The translations under genes and the position numbers were made by a program. Below the pieces are notes generated by a model. It did no database searches. It worked only from the letters and a program-made list of their open reading frames with translations, and was not told the DNA's origin. Shown one piece after another: positions 12,101 to 25,400 of a DNA stretch of 64,000 bases (position 1 is its first letter; every line of letters begins with the position of its first letter). Origin of the DNA: Varanus komodoensis (taxonomy: Eukaryota; Chordata; Lepidosauria; Squamata; Varanidae). The stretch lies in contig NW_025336598.1 in NCBI RefSeq assembly GCF_004798865.1, forward strand, positions 27,901,935 through 27,965,934, given 5' to 3'.

Positions 12101-15100
12101 TTTTTTGTCTTGACATGAACTCATCATACCCTAAATAAAATAACAATAGTGCTATGTCTATATTAATGTCGGTTGGCAAAGATACAGTTGCCTTTGCTTG
12201 GATACCTTTGGCCTCAGGCTCTTAAGAAGGTGGGTAAGGATTGTGCAGGGTTGCTTTACGAAGGCGTTCCCAACCTGGTGCCCTCTAAAAGGACTGGGAT
12301 GTACAAAGAGTTTAGCTTTACTCTGTTGTGATGATGCTTTTGCTTTTCTGATGATGCTTTTTTGCTGTTCTTAATACATTGTACACACCCCATTGTGTGT
12401 GTGTATTTCTTCCCCCTCATTTCTCCCAGCCAATGAAGTACAATATACATATTCAAAGTTTACTTTCATATAACCTTTCTGCTTAAATTCTAAAATAGGA
12501 ATAAGTACAAACTTGCAAGTTACATTCTTCCTAGCCTTTTAAAGATTAATTGAAACATGGTTAGCATTCAGTAGAAATTAAATAACCGGAGTGCAGGCAG
12601 TAGCCTATTGCTGAGCTATATGGAACTTGAAAAACCTTTCCTTTTATCCCATTATGAATGCCAGTATGTTCCAAATAGGAATAGGCGAGCACTGGCAATA
12701 GTGTTTCCTCCAAATGCTTCATCTTCTTTCCGCGTGTGGCAGCACATTTTGACCTATTTATTGTTAACAATGAGCCAGGCTGAAACTAATGAGCAGGTTA
12801 TTTTAGGCCCTTGGAAATCACTGTAAAAAGCACTGTATAAAGCCATGCATAAAAGGCAGCATTTCTCTGAGGTGTTGCAACGCTACCTAAAAGAAGGACT
12901 GTGCAGGACCCCAGTGGAGACGGAAGAAAAAGAACGTCTGCACTGACAGACTTGCAAGCACGGTGTGTGCTTATTAGCATGGGCAGCTGCTTCTCGGGCG
13001 TACTTGTTAGGCGAGCAGGAGCAGTTGTGTTGTTTCTCATTAAGGGATGCAGTGCTTTTGTGTTATCTCTGTGGCCTGGTTGGCCCATAACAGCCAACCC
13101 TGATTAGTTAGGGGCCAGGTGGGGGCGAGCGACTGCACTGCCTCTTGGTTGCTTACCACCACAGGTTTGTTTCCAGTTTACATCAGCCTGTTCCTGGGTT
13201 GTGCTCAGTGATGCTGTGAATCTGGGACTCTGGATTGTTGAGGAAACAGCAACCTCATTTTAACCCAGCAACAAATTTATTAGCATATAATGCTAAGCTA
13301 TATTTTCATGTTATCGATGGCCACTGTGAATTTGGCTGCAAGAGCTGGCACATTGTACAGGTACCAGTGGATATAGTTCCTATGGGAATCCTTCTTGCTG
13401 TGGCTTGTTGTGTGGTGCAAATGCAGGTACATTAGACAACCCTCAAATAACCTAAGGCTTGTTTGAGGGTTAGTTGAAAGATGTCTTACTCTCGAACTAG
13501 CCTTGCTATCTGGGTCTGCTCAGCACAGAAATTGCACCTGTGGGCACTCTCACAATACAGAGATAAATTATAGGCTGTTGTAATCTGCAGATAAGCCCAG
13601 TTCATGGGTAAAGCAGCACACCATGGTTAACATAAATCATGGGTTAGAGTCATATGCAAATATAGCCAGTATGATGCAAATTGCTTTTCTCACAGGCAAT
13701 AGAAAAACCCTATTATCTGTGACCTCATGCTTACATATTGAACCTTGATAATTTTATGGTTGTCTATCCATCATTGGATTCTCCATTTTTATTTTTTGAT
13801 CAGTCATGCTTAACGTTAACTATTTTATCGATCTTTTATATCTGCTATGTTCTTATGTGTGTTTATTTTTTCTTAATCTAGATAAATATGAGAATGATGC
13901 TAGTAAATATTGGAATGAATTTTACAAGACCCATAAGAACCGTTTTTTTAAAGATCGCAACTGGCTTTTCTTGGAATTTCCAGAAATTCTCCCAGAAGGA
14001 AAGTATAACTATTCTGTAAAAATGGATACAACAACAAAAAACTTACCTCATTTCCAATGTACGGGAATACCAGAAGACAAGTGTCTTTGTGAAGATAATT
14101 CTGTTTTAAAAGTTTCTTCTGCACATGGAAACAATTTCAGCCCATGTTATGACTATTCTGCAGCTGATGACCAAAGTGCCAAGTGTTTTGAAAAGCAGTT
14201 CCCTGGTAGTGATGCTGCTTACCGAATATTAGAGGTACGGTAGGCCTTAATTCTTTATCTAATGCCTCCTTCCTGGAATGTTGGCACATACGCAGAATTG
14301 TGTTAGTATACATGTGTGTGTAACTATCTGAGAATTTCAACTTAGATCACAGAAGTTAACAAACTAATCTGGTACATACTCTCCCCTTAACTTCAGCTGC
14401 TCTTTAAAAACCAATAAGGTTTGAAAACCTAATCTTCTAGCAGGCCTGAAGTACAACATTTGTGTTCTGAATAGGATGTAATAGAATAGAGCATTTTAGT
14501 AAGATTCAAAGATTCAACTCTGTTTAAAATATATATATTGCCACTATGCTTTATTTCTTGCTTCTCTTTTAAGGCTAGAAGCTGGCTATAGGTTTTACAT
14601 GTTTTCTGTATTTATATTATAGAAATACATATTATATTATGTATTATATTCATTTTAATACATTTAAAAATGTAAAGAAGAATTTTAGAAGAAATCTTTA
14701 AGTTTTGAGTGGCTACCATAAGTAAAGTGACTTCTTGACCTGTCAAACAAGTTGAAGCCTTTCCCCTTGAAATGTTGTTTAGGCTACATTTTGAGGGGAA
14801 CTGTTCTGCTTTCATTATCATAAGTTGTTTGTTACATGGTACAATATATGCCTTTTGTACTATTTTATGTAACCTGCTTAGAGATTTATTAAACAACATG
14901 GAAGTACTGTAAGTAAATAATATTTGAAACCATTTGGATTCAAATGTTAATGCATTGTGACTTTTTCCCCATTTGCTTCTCTTTACTTCCAGGTTGGCTG
15001 TGGTGCTGGAAACAGTGTTTTTCCAGTTCTGAAAGCTATTCGGTAAGCTTTCCCACTTCAGAGGAAAAAATAATATGCTACAACAATGCTATGAGAACAG

Positions 15101-18100
15101 CTGGTTTTCCATAACCCATGTTAAGGAGGTTTTCTGTCAGTGACAGTAGTATGTTTATACAGCTGATCTTACAGACTCAAGGGCTCATTCCCATCAATAA
15201 TATGAAGAAAGGGGATTCTTCTGCTTAAGGGAATTATTAATGCCAATATAACCAATGTTATGATTTTGATCTTGTACAGAAGTGGTGAACAGCAGCTCTT
15301 GACATGCATATGACCATATATGATAGTGATCTGGTTCATGGATCACACGTTGATTGTTTGGTCTCCCGTCCTATGTTTAGTTGAATGTGTGAGAGGATTC
15401 TGTTAAAAGTGTTGTGTTCTGAGGCAATGTGAAGCAGTATGAAAACTCTGTCTCTGGTGTCTGCTGTGTGACGGCTTACTCAACCTCTCTCCTGAGGTTA
15501 CAGTCCCCAAATCATGAGCATGCCATAGCCAACTATCAGAGAAACTTCTCTTCCACATAAGGGCTGCCAGAATCACATTACGCTTGCCAGGCATCGAAAT
15601 TCATTGCATGCTGAGGTCTTTCAAAGTTAGAGTTAGGACCACATTGGGTCACCTTAGTGTGGGATTAGGCCAAGGACCACAGGTTGCCTCCTCTTGTCAT
15701 AAAACATACTTTCTATTCCTCTGTTCCATTCCTTTCTGTCCCGTTCCTTAACTTCTAATGAAAACAAATTTATTGTGCTAGACTAATGTGAGGCACAGAT
15801 ATTAGTCCTGAAGTTAGACTTTCACATTTATTTCAATGGAGAATGAATTTGCTTACATAATTACAACCCAGAGTATGTCATTGGTTTATGAAGTAGTGGT
15901 CGTTTTTGAATAGTGGATTGTCATTATGTGTGAACTGTGTACTAGTTGATAACCACACGCAACCCATGACTTGTTACTGGGTTGTGAACTCTGGGTTGTT
16001 CATGGGTAGCAATACATAGTTAAGCCATAGTGCAGGGTTTTCCCATCATGGAACTCCACAATTCAGCAATAACCTGTACTCAACCTTTGAGCAGGTGGTT
16101 GTTATTGAGCAGTTTCACATTATTTCCCTTGTCCCTCCTGTTTTCCATTTCCCCCCCATAACTGACTTAGTAGATGACATACTTGCAGATGTATCATCAG
16201 TAGAAATGCTTTCAGAAAAGCAATTGCAGAACTAATGTTTATTTTTTATTTCTCACCCTCCCCCTGCCACCTCCACAGCCAGAACCCTAGAGTATTTCTG
16301 TATTGCTGTGATTTTGCTTCAGGAGCAGTGGAGCTCATCAAGGTATTTGACATATCATCTTCATTTTCCAGAGCATGTGGCATCCTCTCTGACTTTTGGG
16401 TTCAGCAGCTGGCACAATAAGCATTTTGAAGACCCAGAGTCCAAATGTTACTATAACTTGGAACTTACTTCTTTTTCTTCCTGCACTTCATCATTGTACA
16501 GAAGTGCCTTCCCCAACCTGGTGCACTCCTGATGTGTCAGACTACAATTCCCATCGGTGGCAAGTGCGGCACCGGTCAACACAGCTGGAAGACACCAGCT
16601 CAGGAAAGGCATCTGCACAGAGAACAGATCAGTTGCTCTGAGGCTGTTTCTCTGGGGTTAGCACTTGCAGTCACCTGGCCTGAGGATGCTATGGAAAGCC
16701 ATACATTGTTTTGGGGCTAGAGACCAGAAGGGCAGCTTTCTCACCCAAACTCTTCCCCATGCACATCATTCAGAATCGGAGGTCTTGCGCTGTGCCCACC
16801 TGTGCCTGGTGTGGGGCAGTAGGCCATGAGAGCAGGGCTTTTTTGGTGGTGGTGTCAGCTTTCCAGAATGCCTTCTTTAGGGAACTGTACACAGTCCGGT
16901 GTTTAAGTGATGCCTGCTGAAAAATGGGCTTTTCCGGAAGGCTTACATGAAAAGCTATTTATTGGTGGTGGTTGCTTTTTTACAGCTCTTTTCTGCTGTT
17001 TTAATGGGGTTATGCAGTTGTGCTTTTCTTTGAAGAACAGCAGGATATACTTCTATGAAAAATCTATAAAAATATTGAACATGTGAAATGTTGCAAGCAA
17101 CTTGGAGCTTCTGTACACATGTCTCTTAGAGATGAGAAGGCCCAGAAGAGAGAAGGGGGGGCACAAAGTGTTTTCCTCATTTTTCCCTACAAAGGACTCT
17201 TTTTTTCCCCAAAAAAATTGAGCTATGTTGGATTATGAAACATTTTCCTTTAGATTTTAAGACAGGAAAGTGATTGTATACTGCTACTCAGCTTTTCCTC
17301 CGCAAAATGATTTCTAAAAGCTATATAATAAGAAAGAGTACTTTTATAGAAAGACTAGAGATGTAAAATGTCTGGCCATAATGAAAGCACTGGGATTTTT
17401 TTTTCTTTTCTGTAAAATCCACGGCATAGTTATTTCCTATTCCTTCTTTGAATTATTGATCTAATGTATCTTTTATTGATAGAGATTTAGGAATGCTCCA
17501 AGCCATGGTCAGTTTCCCAACATATGAGTAGAGCCACCATGTCATCCCATGTGCGTTCCTGACAGTTTTAGATTTTGTTCTATAGAGTCCTGCATTTCTG
17601 GGCATGTTCTGTTCCGGCGCTGTGGCAGTCCATTACTTTAGTTGCCATCTAAAACCCAGTTGTGGAAAAAAGCTGCAGGTTACCTGTTATTCTTGTCAGA
17701 TGCAATAGAACAGCATGTGGGTTATCCCATTTATGCTTCTTTTTAAAAATTAATTTAGAGGCTTGCATCTACAGAACTCATTGCTGCAGTTTTTAATAAA
17801 GGGGGGAATCCAACAGGGTGCTTATGCCCCCCACTAGTTCCCCTCCGCAAGCAGTGGCTCCTGCCAATTTTCATAAGCAAGAACCATCACTTATGCATGG
17901 GATATTGAGCACGTCCTAAGGGAAGCCCTACAACGAGCAGAAATGCTCATTTCCACTAATCTTGGGTTACCCCAGAAGCACTACGTGACAAGAGAATGCT
18001 GCCAGGGCTGTAAAGCTTTTTAACTGCTGCTGCTACACTAAGCCCTCTCTCCCAAAAGAAACTCCGTAGCCTGGCTCCTGTTGTGTAGGCACAGGATCGG

Positions 18101-19392
18101 GACGTCTTCTGCAGACCACATCTTAGAATGGACAAAAACTAAGATGCTGTTTACAGAAGTGGGTGACATGTCACTCTTCAAAGGATAAGAAGAGATTGAT
18201 GAAGGTTCTTAACCTAAATATGGTTGCTTCCCATTCCTAAGCACAAGGTTTATTTCCAGCTAAATCAAATCTCACTAGCTTTTCCGTCAGATCAGATGTC
18301 CCTGAGCTTCACCCCACAGCATCAGCATCGTCATCATTGCATTACAGTTATGTCTCATCTTTCTTCCTCTTGCACAGATCCCAAGGGTACAAAGCCCTCT
18401 TCCTCTCCATTTTATCCTGACAACAACATCCCCATGATGTGGGTTAGCTGAGAATCAGTGACCTGCCCAAAGTCACCCTATGAGCTCCATGGCTTGAACC
18501 TGGATCTCCCAAGTTCCTGACCAGTACTCTAACCATTACACTGGATCTCAGGTTAGGACTTTCCCTATATTTTTTATAAAAATAGGAACAGATGTTACAT
18601 ACCAGTCTTCCTCTACCTCCACTTCTTCCTGCTTCTTCTGGCTTCTAGGTTGAATCATATTTTTCAGGGACCACTTATCCATGTTTTCCTTTGGTTGGAC
18701 ATGAAATGGGAAGCTAAAACATATTTTAAAATTAAAGAAGGTTTTACATTTAATATTACAAACATAATGTTATGAGCAAACCAAGTTATATATAACATGA
18801 CTTTGGGAATGCAAAGGCTGCTTTATGTTCTTAGATCTGATTGCTTCCAGATATTTTGGACTATTGTGCCTACCATTCTTGATCAGTGGCCATACTGAAG
18901 TCCAAAATAGCTGGAGAAACCAGGTTGGTGAAGGCAGGCCTAAAGCAGCAACTGACTCTGTGAAAAGCACTGAAGATTCCCCCTCCAAATTTTTATTTTT
19001 ATTTAAAACTTATTTTAATTGTTAATTTATTTATTTAACTAGTTTTTTTTTAATTTTTAGCCAAGAATGCACTGAGGTTTTATTGAGGTTTTATGGCACT
19101 GGGGTTTTATTGTATTGGGGTTTTATTGTATGGTTTATTTATTGATGTTGTGAGCCGCCCCGAGGCTTTTTGCGATGGGGCGGCATAGAAATGTTTTAAA
19201 TAAAATAAAATAAATAAATTTCTTTTTTTCTCCCAATAACTGCAAAATTCTGGGAGATTTTACATCTCTAGTCATTCTGTATGTCATAGTTAGGGGATAT
19301 AATCACATAGATACAATGGCTTCACATGTGATGGCTGATTATATTTATATTCCTCCATTTCTCCTGGGAGCCTTGTGTAGTATACTCACTTG

Positions 19393-19432
<40 letters not shown>

Positions 19433-22400
19433 ATCTGCATCAGGAGGTACACATGAATCTGAGCCTCTCTCTCATAGTTTACCATGTGCACCATCTGTAA
19501 CCAGCACCCAAATAAACAGTCCAAACAATTGTAGAACAAAGCTGGAGGGTTGGTTTGCTCTTGTCAGGAAGGAAGGAAGGATGGAAGGAACATACTTGGT
19601 AGGCCCAAGTGGCAGCTGGGTTGCTGCCTGGGCAATTCTTTTCAGGGGCATCCATCCCTCGGTGGTGGGACTGAGCTTTGTGCACTTTGTACAAAGGAGG
19701 TCACTCACCGGCATCTGAGTAGGGCTGGATGTATTCTTGACTGAAACCCTTGGGAGCCACTCTGGCGGAATCCACTGACCTGTGCTCTGGCTTGGTGAAA
19801 GACAGCTGCTGGAGTAAAGTCTCCACAGGGACCGTGTTATTATGTTAACATGAGAGAAGAGGTTGTGGTGGAGAGAAGAGTCGGCCATGTTAGCATTTTC
19901 CCTCAAGAAAGCTTGCTGGTAGTTGCCAAGGCAGCTTGAAAAGTGAACAAGCACCCTATTTAGTGGGTGTCTCCAAATAAAATTGCATATTTAGTAGGTT
20001 GCAAGCTTTTTACAATATGCTTCTTCAGTCTACTCCAGAGCATTCTTTAAGGAAGTCCGCTCCTTCCAGGTTTCTAGTAGATGTTAGAGAAGCGCCTTCT
20101 GGTGTGGGGGAACGTGGCAACTCCTTTTCTCGTCCTTACTGGGACTGGCTGATACTGTCAGCAGAATAAAGCTTTTTTGGGGGTTGCACATCCTCAAGTG
20201 AGAGCTTAGAAAGCATCAGTCCATTGGCTTCTCTGGATCAGTATTGTCAGCAACAGATGTTCTGGCCTACAGCTCCCATGCGTCCTCACCATTGGCTATG
20301 CTGGCCAGGGCTGATGGGAGTTGAAGGCCAAATTGCACGGATTGCCTGCCTGACACCAGCTCTCCAGGATTTCAGGCGGGAGATTTCTCAGCCTCACAAA
20401 CAGATGTTGCAGACTGAACCTTCTGTGTGCACAACAGTGGGTCTGCTGCTGAGCATCATTCCTTGCATTTGTCCATGAACTCTCTCCCTATTGATACTGA
20501 GCAGGCTGGGGAGAAGGGGATCAGCATGTCACCTGCAGCCATAAATGAGAGCGTAATTCAAGCAAAATCCTTTGTGATGCATTCTTCTGCATTTTTGTAT
20601 AAACTGGCCTGGGGTGCATTTAAAAGGGGGAATATGCATCATAGGGAATGTTCTAACAGTTTGGATTTCTCTGTTTGGTCTCATCACGGGGACTGCCATA
20701 GTTGCACTCGTGCTTTGATGCTTCCCGGTGTTTCGCTTTTGTTCACAACGTGTGCGATGATGCCTCGCCCTACCCCTTCCCAGATGAGAGCCTGGATGTT
20801 GTTCTCCTCGTCTTTGTCCTCTCTTCAATTCATCCTGACAGGTAAATGAAGACTGAAAGCAGGGGAGGGCAAGAGCAAATGCGGTCAATGTCTCTTTCTC
20901 CATTTGTCTCTCAGGAGTGCTTTTGAGGTGTACGAGGGATGATGAACGGCCCTGAATTCTCTTGCATATAGGGCGTTTTAAATCCCACTGCTCTGCCGTC
21001 CATAATGGTGAGCAGGACAAAAGAGGGCTTCATTAGCGAGCCGAGGCACTTCTGTGACAAGATAGACAAGATACATAGTTATCAAAGACTGTGGGTGACT
21101 TCTTAAGAAACAGCACGTGCACCTCGACAACCAGATTGCTATTGTCATGCTTCGGAGGTATTCTCAGCTTTGTTCTCCATGCAGCTGAGCTATCTGAACT
21201 GCCTTGCAGAGAGGATCTGTTTGCCACATAGCATATCTCTTCCTGTTTGTTTAGAGACAAGCACATGACTCATGTGCAAAAGAAGGGTTTACCAAGTCTG
21301 GCCGAGAATGGCGAGCAAGATAGATTCCCCCTCTGCTTTCTCAGAAGCCAAGTACGCCCAAGATTTCTGCGAATACTTTCACAACTAGCTTTTCAAGCAG
21401 AGCTTCAGAAGCCCTCCATGTGTTGGTGGCCTTCAGCTCCCTCATCTCTGACCTTTGGATATCTGGAAGGCTTTGGTAGGAGACAGCCCTGCCGAAAGGG
21501 GTTAAAGCTTGCCCGACCCCGTCCACCGATCAGACTGAGGCTGGAACACTTACCTGGGAGTAGCTGCGTCGCACACAGGAAGACTTGCTTCTGCGTGAGC
21601 ACAAATAGGCAGTAAATGGCAGTGCTGAGCTGCTCTTCCCACACTATTTTGTATGAGAATATGTTCCACTTTTCCAAGCAAGTATGCTAAACTGAGTGTC
21701 TTCATGCGCTTAGCTTGCCGGTCTTGCTGCACAGACCTTAACACAGTCTTGTTCTGATTCCAGAGGTTAAAGCACAATCCTATGCATGTTTGGGCCAAGA
21801 AAGTCCTACAACTCCCAGCATTTCCCCGCCAGGTACAAAGTACTTAAAAGCACTAGCGCTTGCAGTACTACATGAGACTCGCAGCCCCTAGAACACTATA
21901 AGGCACAGCCTCCCACAGAAAGGGACTAGGCAGCTAAAGAATCTTCCATTTGTGGAAGGGGAATATGGGTAGGCCAGAGAATTTTAACCATGGGTAACCT
22001 ATAGACAAAGGGGTACGGAGCACTCTAGCTTTATGAAACTATAACAGGGGAAATAGTCTCGATCTGACATTTCTCCTCCAACCTCTAGTATTCTTAGCAT
22101 AGGTTTTTATGTGTCATAATAGAATTGGCCCAAAAGATAGAACAGAGATGGTGGTTTATATTTTCTTCCGTTTCACTCTCTTTGATGCTTCTGCAAATGA
22201 CCCAAATAGGAAACTGCCAGTTGTAGGCTGTTGATGGCAGGCTAAGGCGTGCCAACCTGGAGAGTGTCCCCAAACCAGCAATGAAGATCCCAAACGTATT
22301 GCTAAGCAGAGGAAAGCAAGAAAGCAAGAAAGCAAGAAAGAAGGAAAGACAGACAGACAGACAGACAGACAGACGCCAGCCTTATGACAACCTCCTATTA

Positions 22401-25400
22401 ATCTTGCACATAGTTAACATACTCAACCCCCTTTGTGTTTATTTCAATAAACGTTTGATGTTCCTTGTCGCTTAATGTTACTTCTTGACAGCTAATTTTA
22501 GCTCTTTGTGTTTTTTGCCTTTGCTGCTTATTTTAGCTGTTTGCAAATGTGTTTTCATGATTGGACATTGCTTTGAATGCTCCTTACGAGCAGCTTTGAG
22601 CAACTCCTTTTCTGGTGATGGGGGTGGGAAGCAGGGCACAAGTCCCTTTAGAGAAATACAGCCTGGCACATGAGTAACCTCTTTTCCAGATGCTAATTCT
22701 GAGCGGGTTGTGGACTGAGTTCCCACAGGTTCCTGACTGGGGTTTAGAATCAAGAGGCAGCCGACCATCTCTTCTATGTGTTTCTTGTGGCAAGGGGCCT
22801 GTTCTCCAGGGAGGTGCCTCAAAGCTGCTGCCTAGGGCTCCTGCTGCCCAGGGCCCTCCCAGGTGGCCATCCAGGGAGCAGCCGGTGAAGGAGGCCACCA
22901 CAAGCAGGCCCAGCATCACCCCTGATCCAGCGCAGGCATTCAGTGGCCCGCCAAGGCCGCTTGTTGCGGTGCTGCTCCTCCTCCTCCGAGTATTTCAGAG
23001 GTAGAGAAGAGCTGACTGAACATGGCCAGGGCTACAGGTGCGCACTGTATTATTTGTGTTTTTAAAGTCTAGGAATTATTTTCTACAAGAAAATGGAGCT
23101 TATTTCCACGTAATTGCATTTAGGCAGAAGCAAGCTTTTTTTTAATTCCTGAAGTCACAATAATGCTGTGATTTAAATGAGCATAACACACACTACCATC
23201 TTTCTGTCTGTCTGTCCTTCAGAAAGGCTAGCAAACAGACTTTTGTTTTGCCAGCTCTGACGCACCAGGGATGTCCAGCCAGCAGTGAGGCATAGAATGG
23301 TGGGGAGGGGAGAAGAGCAGTGTTGATGGTACTCTTCACAGCTCCAGTAATACAACACAGGCATTGAAAGCAGCCCCTGCCACCTGCTCCCCACCCCAGT
23401 GAGCTCTTTATATCCAGGGTCCAGCAAGACCTCATTGCGCCACTGGCTGGCCTCTTTTTGCACAGGGTCCAAGGAGTCGTCAACAGGCTGGCCAGATTAT
23501 TGAAACCTGGAGGGATGATGCTCTTTCGAGACTATGGAAGATATGATGTTTCACAGCTTCGTTTCAAAACAGGTATGCTCAAGAGACAGCTGCTTTGTTT
23601 GCTTACTTGTGAGTCATCAGTGGAAACAGCATAATTTCCCCTTGTTTGGGGTTGTTCTTTCCTTTTAGGCAGCTGTCTGTCAGAGAACTTCTATGTAAGA
23701 GGTGATGGTACCAGAGCATACTTCTTCACAAAAGGTATCGGAGGGCAGCCCTATGGTGGGATGATGCTAGGAGACCTAGAGAATGAGAGGGGCAGAAGGA
23801 AGACTGCTTCCCCATTGTATTAGTTGTAGAAAACAGGATTCCTACCAGCTCCATTTTGGTGCGGGAGTTTCTGGCTGTTAAGGATGGGATACATGAAGCA
23901 GGGAAAACATGAGTGGCTGTCACAGTGGCCCGGTTTGCTCAGCCAGCGATGCCCACCGTGGGCTGTTTAATCCATGGTAAGCTGCCGCTCATGCAGACAG
24001 TTTTTGAATATTTGAGCTGTGGCTTGTGTTGTTCCAGCCTGCGTGGTGGAGGGGTGCGAGTATTAAACCACTCTTGCATAACCCTGGCATCCTCACGCCA
24101 CAACGCACCATGGTTTAAAAAAAGCAGCCACATGTCTTTTTCACGGGATAAATGGGAAGGGGCAGGTGTGAATTGAAGTCACAGGATGGGAACATTGTGA
24201 TCCATGGTCGTTTTTTAAGACGTGGTGGGCTGTGTCACGTGCCTGTAGATGTGGATGGACATTTTAAATGTTCGAGCAGTGGCCATAGCTTGTCCTGTTG
24301 CCTGAACCTGGGCAGCAGGGGTTGTGGGAAGGTTTGACAACCACTACCTTGCAGATTATCCCCGTGACATATTTTTAATGTATTCACGTGTGTACAGTTC
24401 TGCTTCCCTTCGTCTCTTGAGCCTACATTCCTTGGCATGTATCTGTGCAGAGTGTGGCAGGGCGGTTAAAAAAAGATCTCACTATAGATCTAAACAGCCC
24501 ATGGCTGCTTTCCGGGCCTCCCAGTGTCATCTTCGTTTGCTGTTATGCATTTGCTTATCGCCTTTCAATCTGGTTTTTGGAAAAGACAGGCTCAAATGAG
24601 AACAAATGAGAGTGGTAAGGATGGAATAGGAAGGACTTGCTTGCTTGTTTCTATATCCCCAACTCTGAAGCTCTCTGTGTTGTTCACAGTAATTAAAAAC
24701 ATTACATACAACACAAAATATCCTATAACTATTTAACACTACAGTATAAGATGGAAGTGAAAGTAAAAGAAGGAAAACGTAGCAGAACTGCAAAGATTCA
24801 AATACAGCAAGGATCTGAAACAACAGAGACCAAAAGTCTAAAGGACTAAAATTCTGCCCTGTTGGGATCTGAGGCAGGGGGTTCGCTGTGGATCCAAATG
24901 CAAGTGGGCATGAAAGCAATATTTCTGGAAAGCTACCCCCCCTAAAAGAAAAGCCTTGCAGAACCTCAAAGACAAACAGACACCTTTGTGGGTTGGTCCA
25001 CTTCATATGCTGAATCACCTGATTAGAAAAGGTGGGTCATTTGAAATGGCTGCAGTAAAATAAAGCAAACACTGGATGCCATTTATTCTGTTTTGGGGAA
25101 CCATGTGCAGAAGCCCCTATCAGCATGTCCGGGAGCAAGGAAAGCTGGGAGATGAAGTCCGGGAGACCTACTGCTTGCCTGCTCCCGAATTCCTTTTTCA
25201 TTAAAACTGAAGCTTGTCTACTTTTCAGGAGGTGGGGCTCTTGTTCTGGGTTTTTGCTTTGTTTTGCTAGATGTCTATTATGCCCTCATTGCAAGCGCTT
25301 CCAACATGTAGCTGCTCCTCCTCAAAGCACTCTGCAGAAGCATTCTGTCAAGAGACAAATATAGGGCATATATTGGCAGGAAATGTGCAGTTTAAGATTA

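Noticed and set aside
19472-19954. 160-codon minus-strand frame
   Set aside because: No recognisable protein; in METTL8 intron, antisense, next to a (CT)n run.
22312-22374. CRISPR-like array
   Set aside because: Short-unit microsatellite without spacers in a vertebrate intron.
24527-25018. 163-codon minus-strand frame
   Set aside because: No domain; composition fits intronic repeat sequence.
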